NCBI GenBank assembly: GCA_900764755.1
Contig: CAAFPE010000022.1
Span: 1 to 11,240 of the forward strand
Origin: an uncultured Oscillospiraceae bacterium
Lineage (GTDB): Bacteria > Bacillota > Clostridia > Oscillospirales > Oscillospiraceae
Direction of reading: 5' to 3'
DNA length: 11,240 nt
In this document: positions 1 through 4,146 of the stretch, piece by piece
Layout: each line of letters starts with the position of its first letter
Numbering within the stretch: the stretch's first letter is position 1
Position numbers and translations under genes: made by a program
Notes under the pieces: model-generated
What the model was told of the DNA's origin: nothing
Seen by the model: only the letters and a program-made list of their open reading frames with translations
Databases searched by the model: none

Positions 1-83
1 AGTCCATAGTGATTGCCCTCCCTTGGAAGAAGTTGTGTGCAAACTTCATTCTACCATGTGGGGAAAATCACTATGGATTTTTT
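1..83 (+). terminator. Terminator-like stem with long structured loop
   Basis: TCCATAGTGATT (3-14) pairs perfectly with AATCACTATGGA (66-77), extendable by A1-T79 and a G2-U78 wobble, and six T follow at 78-83. This is the form of an intrinsic terminator on the + strand. The loop is unusually long (about 51 bases) and contains its own hairpin, GAAGTT (29-34) with AACTTC (42-47). It would end a + strand transcript coming from the element genes left of the window. The branched structure could instead be the 3' end of a small RNA. Confidence 0.55.
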
Positions 84-126
84 CTTAGGTGTCCAACTTC
101 ATTTTACAATCGACCAAAAGAAAAAA

Positions 127-203
127 ACCGCCGTGGGCAGATCATTCACTATGCTCTAAGGCAGGACACGGCGGTATCCGGGAGGCATCGCCGTGTCCTT
201 TTT
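127..203. terminator. Three-armed, two-faced terminator with competing pairings
   Basis: Three arms carry the same complementary core. Arm A is ACCGCCGTG (127-135), arm B is GGACACGGCGGT (164-175), and arm C is CGCCGTGTCC (189-198). On the + strand B pairs with C (10 bp) and is followed by TTTTT (199-203), a good intrinsic terminator, while A-B pairing (9 bp) would block it. On the - strand the A-B stem is followed by seven T (complement of A121-127), so that pairing is the terminator and B-C is the competitor. The arms and T tracts are read directly from the sequence. An attenuation role is inference; it may simply be a bidirectional terminator. Confidence 0.55.
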
Positions 204-227
204 CATTTTCCATCCGCCTAAACTGTC

Positions 228-260
228 AAAAAAAGCCTGTCCGCACTATGGGGACAGGCT
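228..260 (-). terminator. Intrinsic terminator on the - strand
   Basis: AGCCTGTCC (234-242) pairs with GGACAGGCT (252-260) around a 9-base loop. Seven A at 228-234 on the + strand give a U tract right after the stem for leftward transcripts. On the + strand the stem is followed by GGCAGCGG, so it would not terminate there. No - strand gene is recognised to its right within the element, so it may insulate the cargo region to the left from antisense transcription. Confidence 0.6.
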
Positions 261-307
261 GGCAGCGGATGCGAAATATGGCAGTACCTAAATGAATTTG
301 TCGTTTC

Positions 308-342
308 ATGCGCTTGTGTGTCGTCTGGTCACGCAGGCGCAT
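308..342 (+). other. RNA hairpin paired fully only on the + strand
   Basis: ATGCGCTTGTGTG (308-320) and CACGCAGGCGCAT (330-342) form a 13-bp stem with two T/G pairs around a 9-base loop. G-U wobbles form in + strand RNA, whereas the opposite transcript would have A-C mismatches at those points, so a role in the rightward transcript is likelier than a DNA site. TTTCATTTT follows, so it may be a weak terminator, or part of the leader ahead of the palindrome at 355. Confidence 0.4.
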
Positions 343-354
343 TTCATTTTCGCT

Positions 355-379
355 ACTTTGGGACAAGTTGTCCCGGAGT
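355..379. promoter_or_regulatory. Palindromic operator candidate, copy 1
   Basis: Left arm ACTTTGGGACAA (355-366), centre G (367), right arm TTGTCCCGGAGT (368-379). The right arm matches the perfect complement at 10 of 12 positions. The same palindrome recurs at 924-948. This copy ends 74 bases before the sigma-like gene. A repeated odd-centred palindrome ahead of two genes is typical of a dimeric regulator's operator. No candidate regulator other than the sigma-like protein is visible here, and a recombinase-binding role is also possible. Confidence 0.6.
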
Positions 380-405
380 TCGGCCCCGCTGCCGATCCCC
401 ACCAG

Positions 406-445
406 CTCCGTTCAGATCGCCCATTCACAAAAATCTGAACGGAGG
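406..445 (+). promoter_or_regulatory. Hairpin sequestering the ribosome site of the sigma-like gene
   Basis: CTCCGTTCAGAT (406-417) and ATCTGAACGGAG (433-444) are perfectly complementary over 12 bases with a 15-base loop. The right arm includes four of the five bases of the GGAGG Shine-Dalgarno (441-445), which stands 8 bases before the ATG at 454. In a folded messenger the ribosome site would be buried, so translation should be low unless the stem is opened, for example by temperature, a ligand, an antisense RNA or a translating ribosome. There is no T tract, so it is not an intrinsic terminator. Confidence 0.6.
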
Positions 446-453
446 TACATAAG

Positions 454-876
454 ATGACTACTATCAATCTCAAAGACTTTTACCCTTGGTACACCCAGAA
501 TGAATATACGGAAGTTTCCGATGAAGTGGCAGAAGAACTGAGAGCCAACAAGCGGTATGAGGCCGCCTACCGTCGCCGTGTGACCCGCAACAAGGCGCAA
601 TACTCCTTGGACTGTGACGACGGGATCGAGTATTCCGCCTGTGTCTTTGAGCCGTCCCCGGAGGAATTGGTGCTGCGAAAGGAACGGCTGGAAGTGCTGT
701 GTCATGCGCTCAATTCTCTCTCCGAAAAGCAGGGACGACGGGTGGAGGCCCGTATTCTCGATGGAAAGAAGCTCAAAGAGGTTGCCGAGGCGGAGGGCGT
801 CACCCTTGATGCCGTCAGCGATTCCGTATTGAGAGGACTTGCAAATATGAGAAACTACCTGAAAGAAAACTGGTAA
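454..876 (+). CDS. Sigma-70 region 4-like regulatory protein of the element
   Basis: A 140-aa protein whose C-terminal half resembles sigma-70 region 4. Residues about 79-137 run LCHALNSLSEKQGRRVEARI, then a helix-turn-helix at about 97-133 (LKEVAEAEGVTLDAVSDSVL). The N-terminal half is charged (EELRANKRYEAAYRRRVTRN, about 27-46) and shows no clear region 2, so it may not act as a complete sigma factor. Such short sigma-like proteins are common beside recombinase genes in Firmicute integrative elements, where they are thought to control recombination or transfer genes. The start is supported by GGAGG 8 bases upstream, although that site lies in a strong hairpin, and a palindrome lies further upstream. 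The role is inferred from fold and position. Confidence 0.75.
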   Translation: MTTINLKDFYPWYTQNEYTEVSDEVAEELRANKRYEAAYRRRVTRNKAQYSLDCDDGIEYSACVFEPSPEELVLRKERLEVLCHALNSLSEKQGRRVEARILDGKKLKEVAEAEGVTLDAVSDSVLRGLANMRNYLKENW

Positions 877-923
877 ACATCCCCCGCATTGGCCTGATTT
901 CTGTCCTTGGTATATGAGAGGAT

Positions 924-948
924 ACTTTGGGACAACTTGTCCCAAAGT
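924..948. promoter_or_regulatory. Palindromic operator candidate, copy 2
   Basis: Left arm ACTTTGGGACAA (924-935), centre C (936), right arm TTGTCCCAAAGT (937-948): a perfect 12-base inverted repeat. The left arm is identical to that of the copy at 355-379. It lies between the sigma-like gene and the small ORF at 1028, ending 79 bases before it. In RNA it could also fold as a 12-bp stem with a one-base loop, but so small a loop argues for a DNA operator. No U tract follows (TCCTTTCA), so a terminator is unlikely. Confidence 0.6.
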
Positions 949-1027
949 CCTTTCATAAGGAGAGAGGCCGAGGGGCGGCGCTCCGGCGTCGTCCCTTGGT
1001 CTATTATTCATTTGGGAAGGAGGTACA

Positions 1028-1177
1028 ATGGCGGACATCCTCTTAAAGCTCATGCTGGCGGATTTAGAGAGCGGCGACATCCTTAACAAAGGGGTGGGGC
1101 GGAGGTACAATATACTTGGAAATACTGATTGTCCGACACCCGAGGAAGGAGGACATTTTGAAACGGTCGGACAATAA
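1028..1177 (+). CDS. Small hypothetical ORF overlapping the recombinase start
   Basis: An ATG at 1028 follows AAGGAGG (1017-1023) by four bases and opens a 49-codon frame ending at the TAA at 1175-1177. The protein begins MADILLKLMLADLESGDILN and I do not recognise a family. The first 20 residues could form an amphipathic helix. It overlaps the proposed recombinase start (1158) by 20 bases in another frame, so it could couple recombinase translation to its own. The second palindrome lies 79 bases upstream. A strong ribosome site is the main evidence. It may be a genuine small protein, a leader ORF, or a decayed gene. Confidence 0.4.
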   Translation: MADILLKLMLADLESGDILNKGVGRRYNILGNTDCPTPEEGGHFETVGQ

Positions 1178-2864
1178 AACCACTCACGGCACAGCCGCCC
1201 TCTACTGCCGCCTGAGCCGTGATGATAACATGGACAGCGAGTCCAACAGCATCCAGAACCAAAAGAAAATACTTCAAAAGGCCGCCAAGGACAAAGGCTA
1301 TACGGACACTATCTTTTTCGTGGATGACGGTATCACCGGCACTACCATGAAGCGCCCCGGCTTTCAGAAAATGATTGCAGCAATCGAGGCCGGGTACATC
1401 TCGGCGGTGTTCGTGAAAGACCTTTCCCGACTGGGCCGAAACTACATTGAGGTGGGCAAGCTCACCGAGGAATTTTTCCCGCTCCATGATGTGCGGTTGG
1501 TGGCTGTGTCCGATGGCGTGGACAGCGACGAGGGGGAGGATGATTTCACCCCGTTCAAGAACATTATGAATGAATACTACGCCAAGGACATTTCCAAGAA
1601 GCGCCGGATCGTCAACAAGATGAAAGGCAACGCTGGGATTCCGCTTTCGCCGCCGCCCTATGGCTACATGAAGAACCCAGACGATCCTCGGTTTTGGGTG
1701 ATTGATCCGGAGGCCGCTGAGGTGGTGCGCTACATCTACCGTCTGGCCTTGGAGGGCAACGGCCCCTTGCAGATCGCCACGGCGCTGGGGACGATGGGGG
1801 CGCTGAACCCCTCGGTCTATCGAACCAGCAAGGGGATCAGCAAGGGCGGCTCCAAAAGTACGCTGGAGCCTACCAAGTGGAACCATACCACCGTTAAGAA
1901 AATCCTCACCTTACAGGAATACTGCGGCGATGTGATCAACTTCAAAACCTACTCCAAGTCCTACAAGATGAAGCGCCGAATTGAAAACCCGGAGGAAAAC
2001 CGGGCGATCTTCCTCAATGTCCACGAGCCCATCATTGACCGTGTGACTTGGGAAAAGGTACAAAGCCTGCAAACCACCCGGCGTAGGCGGCCTACCGTAA
2101 CGAAGGAGTCCAGCGCCTTTTGCGGCTATCTGAAATGCCCGGAGTGCGGCGGCAATTTGAATTTCCATTTTAACCAAGGCAACCACGACATCAAGTTTTT
2201 CAGTTGCCGAAACCACAATTCCGGGCTCCGCAAATGCTCGTCTACCCACTATATCCGGCTGGACTTCTTGGAGCAGGTCGTGCTCTATGAGGTACACCGT
2301 CTGGCTTGTTTCGCCAATGAGTATGAAAACGACTTTATCAAGGCGATGGTGGGCCGCTCGGCAAAGGTGGCGGAAAATGACCGGGTACGCAAGAAGCGGG
2401 AGTTGGACGGGCTGCTGGCCCGGGACAAGGAACTGGATATGCTCTTTGAGCGGCTCTATGAGGACAATGTGTCCGGAAAGATCGACGATACCCGGTTTGC
2501 CAAAATGTCTAAGCGGTACGAACAGGAGCAAGGTGAGAATGCCGGGCGGATCAAAGCCCTGCGACTGGAACTGAAAAAGCTGGAAGATAAGCGGATGGAT
2601 GTGGATACCTTCTTGGAAACGGTGCGCCGCTATACCGACGCCACCACTATCACCAAGCGCATGGTTGCCGAGCTCATTCAGTACATCGAGGTTTATCCGG
2701 CGGTCAAGGAAGACGGCATTACCAATCAGCGGGTGACAATCCACTACAACTGCATCGGTGCTTTTGAGGTGCCGGATCGCCGGAAGATCCCCGAGCGGGA
2801 TATTCTGCTGGAAACGAGAAAAGGCGTAGCATTAAGCTACGCCCCCGCACAGATTGCTATATAA
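1158..2864 (+). CDS. Large serine recombinase, TnpX/TndX family
   Basis: A 568-aa site-specific recombinase that would excise and integrate the element through a Ser-DNA linkage. The N-terminal resolvase domain (about 12-160) has ALYCRLSRDD with the likely nucleophile Ser20, and KDLSRLGRNY at 87-96. A recombinase domain follows (about 165-300), then a zinc ribbon with CPECGG (Cys327, Cys330) and Cys350/Cys360. After that come a charged coiled-coil stretch (about 390-470) and a C-terminal DUF4368-like end. Length fits the family (TndX is 533 aa). I chose the TTG at 1158 because AAGGAGG lies five bases upstream and because homologues begin close to the ALYCRLS motif. A TTG at 1116, with GGAGG ten bases upstream, would add 14 residues. 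Confidence 0.95.
   Translation: MKRSDNKTTHGTAALYCRLSRDDNMDSESNSIQNQKKILQKAAKDKGYTDTIFFVDDGITGTTMKRPGFQKMIAAIEAGYISAVFVKDLSRLGRNYIEVGKLTEEFFPLHDVRLVAVSDGVDSDEGEDDFTPFKNIMNEYYAKDISKKRRIVNKMKGNAGIPLSPPPYGYMKNPDDPRFWVIDPEAAEVVRYIYRLALEGNGPLQIATALGTMGALNPSVYRTSKGISKGGSKSTLEPTKWNHTTVKKILTLQEYCGDVINFKTYSKSYKMKRRIENPEENRAIFLNVHEPIIDRVTWEKVQSLQTTRRRRPTVTKESSAFCGYLKCPECGGNLNFHFNQGNHDIKFFSCRNHNSGLRKCSSTHYIRLDFLEQVVLYEVHRLACFANEYENDFIKAMVGRSAKVAENDRVRKKRELDGLLARDKELDMLFERLYEDNVSGKIDDTRFAKMSKRYEQEQGENAGRIKALRLELKKLEDKRMDVDTFLETVRRYTDATTITKRMVAELIQYIEVYPAVKEDGITNQRVTIHYNCIGAFEVPDRRKIPERDILLETRKGVALSYAPAQIAI
2823..2843 (-). other. Hairpin in the 3' end of the recombinase gene
   Basis: GGCGTAGC (2823-2830) and GCTACGCC (2836-2843) form a perfect 8-bp stem with a 5-base loop inside the last codons of the recombinase gene. 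On the - strand the stem is followed by TTTTC, so it could be a weak second terminator for leftward transcripts leaving the tRNA-Pro region. It is also close to the element end, where a recombinase-binding site would be expected. Confidence 0.35.
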
Positions 2865-2874
2865 ACTTGGATAT

Positions 2875-2930
2875 AAAAAATGCGGAGTATCATCTAAAGA
2901 CCTTTTCAGATCCTTTCATGATACTCCGCA
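2875..2930 (-). terminator. Intrinsic terminator of tRNA-Pro
   Basis: Reading leftward from the tRNA 3' end, TGCGGAGTATCAT (2930-2918) pairs perfectly with ATGATACTCCGCA (2893-2881) around a 24-base loop, and six T follow (2880-2875). It starts at the base directly after the encoded CCA. On the + strand there is no T tract, so it serves the tRNA and not the recombinase. Confidence 0.8.
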
Positions 2931-3006
2931 TGGTCCGAGTGGGGAGACTCGAACTCCCGGCATCTTGCTCCCAAAGCAAGCGCGCTACCAACTGCGCTAC
3001 ACCCGG
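2931..3006 (-). tRNA. tRNA-Pro (anticodon UGG)
   Basis: The - strand folds as a complete tRNA. Acceptor CCGGGTG pairs with CACTCGG (one G-U), the D stem is GCGC/GCGC, the anticodon stem CTTGC/GCAAG encloses TTTGGGA with anticodon TGG, and the T stem GGGAG/CTCCC encloses TTCGAGT. Discriminator A is followed by an encoded CCA (2933-2931). It is intact although it borders the mobile element, and its own terminator follows at once. No strong promoter is seen directly upstream, so it may be transcribed from the promoter near 3275-3303 through a decayed tRNA copy. Confidence 0.96.
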
Positions 3007-3023
3007 TTATGAAGTTTTCCAAT

Positions 3024-3060
3024 TGTGGTCAAACATGTGGTCAACGCCGTTTTTTGACCA
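3024..3060. repeat. TGTGGTCAA direct repeats with inverted copy
   Basis: TGTGGTCAA occurs at 3024-3032 and again at 3036-3044, a 12-base period, and the inverted form TTGACCA is at 3054-3060. They lie between the intact tRNA-Pro and its decayed copy. Short spaced repeats beside a tRNA are typical of tyrosine-integrase arm or core sites, so these may be remnants of an earlier element's attachment region. Read leftward they also supply two TTGACC boxes resembling -35 elements, although no matching -10 is clear. Confidence 0.4.
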
Positions 3061-3117
3061 GTTACCGACGAGGGGGAAAGTACTGTCAGACTAAGTGTCC
3101 CAAGGCTTTCCGGGTTT

Positions 3118-3189
3118 TCCGAGGACTGTGGCTCGAACCAGAGCCTCACGCTCCCAAATCAAGCGCGATACCACCTTCGCTACACCCGA
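3118..3189 (-). pseudogene. Decayed tRNA-Pro copy
   Basis: Read leftward, this 72-base stretch follows the intact tRNA-Pro: TCGGGTGTAGCGA at the 5' side, a perfect D stem (GCGA/TCGC), the same anticodon loop TTTGGGA, a conserved TTCGA in the T arm, and CCTCGGA at the 3' side. Pairing has broken down: the anticodon stem (CTTGA/GCGTG) keeps three of five pairs, the T stem about two, the acceptor has a mismatch, and AAA replaces the encoded CCA. It is probably a dead tRNA-Pro left by duplication or by integration and loss of an element at this tRNA. Confidence 0.5.
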
Positions 3190-3274
3190 ATCTCTTTAGA
3201 TGTCCCAGCATAGCACACCGGGAATCGAACCCCAAAACATATTGAAGCAGGGATCTTCTGAGAGGGACCTACTT

Positions 3275-3303
3275 AGTATAGTATATTTTGAAAAAGATTG
3301 CAA
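3275..3303 (-). promoter_or_regulatory. Predicted leftward promoter toward the tRNA-Pro region
   Basis: On the - strand TTGCAA (3303-3298), a 17-base spacer and TATACT (3280-3275) form a good sigma-A promoter. The start would be near 3268. It points through the decayed tRNA-Pro to the intact one about 260 bases away, with the terminator at 2875-2930 as the end. TTGCAA is its own complement and also serves as the -35 of the rightward promoter. Confidence 0.45.
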
Positions 3304-3327
3304 GAGGTGGATTGTCTATGTTAAAAT
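3298..3327 (+). promoter_or_regulatory. Predicted trmB promoter
   Basis: TTGCAA (3298-3303), an 18-base spacer and TAAAAT (3322-3327) make a plausible sigma-A promoter with a start near 3334, about 26 bases before the trmB ATG. The -35 is shared with the leftward promoter. Confidence 0.45.
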
Positions 3328-3359
3328 ATTTTTGGAACAAATCTGAGAGGTGACAATCT

Positions 3360-4085
3360 ATGCGCATGAGAAAAAAGCCTAATCTGGTCCCGCGGATGGA
3401 ACGCTGCGCCCGTTTCCTGATTCAGGCGCCGGAGGAGCAGCGTGGGCGCTGGCGGGAGCTGAAGCCGGACGCGGAGCAGATCTGGCTGGAGCTGGGCTGT
3501 GGTAAGGGCCGCTTCACGGCGGAGACTGCGGCGCAGAACCCAAATGTGCTCTATCTGGCGGTGGAGCGGGTGCCGGACGCCATGATCGTGGCCATGGAGC
3601 GCTGTGCTCAGCGGGGCCTGACCAATGTGTTTTTTGTAGACGGCGACGCGGCCAGGCTGCGGGAGTACTTTGCCCCTGATGAGATTGACCGCCTGTTCAT
3701 CAACTTCTGTGATCCCTGGCCCTCTAACCGCCACGCCCGGCGCCGGCTCACTCACCAGAACTTCCTTGTGCTGTACCGCGGGGTGCTCCGCACCGGCGGA
3801 CAGATCCACTTTAAGACGGATAACCGGGACTTGTTTGAATATTCCCTGTTCCAGTTTCCTAAAGCGGGCTATGGGCTTTCTGAGGTTACCCGGGATCTCC
3901 ACGCCGACGGGATCCGAGGTGTGATGACCGACTACGAGGAAAAATTCCACAATCTCGGTACCAAGATCAACCGCTGTGTGGGAACGAAGGAGGTCATGGA
4001 CCCGGAGCCGGAATATCTTCCTGTTCCAGGCCCGGATGCCCGGGTGGCGGTGGGATCTTTGGACGAGGAACCGGCTGAAGGCTGA
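3360..4085 (+). CDS. trmB: tRNA (guanosine(46)-N7)-methyltransferase TrmB
   Basis: A 241-aa SAM-dependent enzyme that methylates N7 of G46 in the tRNA variable loop. The SAM-binding motif is ELGCGKGRF (44-52). The family signature FCDPWPSNRHARRRL (116-130), FKTDN (151-155) and TDYEEKF (190-196) are all present, so it should be active. GAGAGGTG (3345-3352) precedes the ATG at 3360 at a good distance; an in-frame ATG two codons later is too far from it. The C-terminus runs about 20-30 residues past the core (PDARVAVGSLDEEPAEG), an acidic tail without a recognised function. It stands alone, ends at a strong hairpin, and is GC-rich like the host genes. Confidence 0.95.
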   Translation: MRMRKKPNLVPRMERCARFLIQAPEEQRGRWRELKPDAEQIWLELGCGKGRFTAETAAQNPNVLYLAVERVPDAMIVAMERCAQRGLTNVFFVDGDAARLREYFAPDEIDRLFINFCDPWPSNRHARRRLTHQNFLVLYRGVLRTGGQIHFKTDNRDLFEYSLFQFPKAGYGLSEVTRDLHADGIRGVMTDYEEKFHNLGTKINRCVGTKEVMDPEPEYLPVPGPDARVAVGSLDEEPAEG

Positions 4086-4105
4086 AGAAACAAAATCGTG
4101 GCAGA

Positions 4106-4142
4106 GCCGCCCCGCACGAGTTGTGCGGGGCGGCATCTTTTT
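4106..4142 (+). terminator. trmB terminator
   Basis: GCCGCCCCGCAC (4106-4117) pairs perfectly with GTGCGGGGCGGC (4123-4134) around GAGTT, followed by ATCTTTTT. It is a strong intrinsic terminator between convergent trmB and the antiporter. In the leftward direction the following bases are not U-rich, so it should act mainly on trmB. Confidence 0.85.
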
Positions 4143-4146
4143 CATT

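Larger units (their letters stand above)
1..2871 (+). mobile_element. Right-hand end of an integrative element (partial)
   Basis: A sigma-like regulator, a small ORF and a TnpX/TndX-type large serine recombinase follow each other on the + strand and stop immediately before a chromosomal tRNA-Pro and its terminator. A recombinase as the last gene at one end is the usual layout of Tn4451/Tn5397-type and related conjugative or mobilisable elements of Clostridia. The left part, with any transfer or cargo genes, lies outside the window, so the element type cannot be decided. The right boundary is inferred: the tRNA terminator needs bases from 2875 onward and the recombinase stops at 2864, so the junction should fall between them. 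The GA at 2870-2871 is a candidate because known members of this family recombine at GA dinucleotides. No left end or target duplication is visible to confirm it. Confidence 0.55.

Noticed and set aside
9..295. Two 68-70 aa + strand frames at the start of the window
   Set aside because: They run through terminator stems and repeats, have no ribosome site and no recognisable protein features.
1..453. CRISPR-like repeat array suspected from the repeated hairpin elements
   Set aside because: There is no regularly spaced identical repeat; the elements are distinct inverted repeats of different sequence.
412..1110. 232-aa frame on the - strand over the sigma-like gene
   Set aside because: It overlaps the sigma-like gene on the other strand, has no ribosome site and matches no recognised family; the + strand protein explains the region better.
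1083..2744. Long - strand frames (267 and 277 aa) across the recombinase gene
   Set aside because: They lie antisense to a clear serine recombinase with conserved catalytic and zinc-binding residues; their composition is typical of antisense translation of GC-rich codons.
3196..3245. Possible third tRNA fragment with TTCGATT in leftward reading
   Set aside because: Only a T-loop-like sequence with a poorly paired stem is visible. The 5' half and the acceptor cannot be reconstructed, so it is not listed as a feature.
3318..3353. An 11-codon ORF (MLKYFWNKSER) before trmB with an AGAGGTGG ribosome-like site
   Set aside because: The predicted trmB transcript starts near 3334, after this ATG. 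The similarity of AGAGGTG and TCTATG blocks before both ATGs is noted but could be chance.
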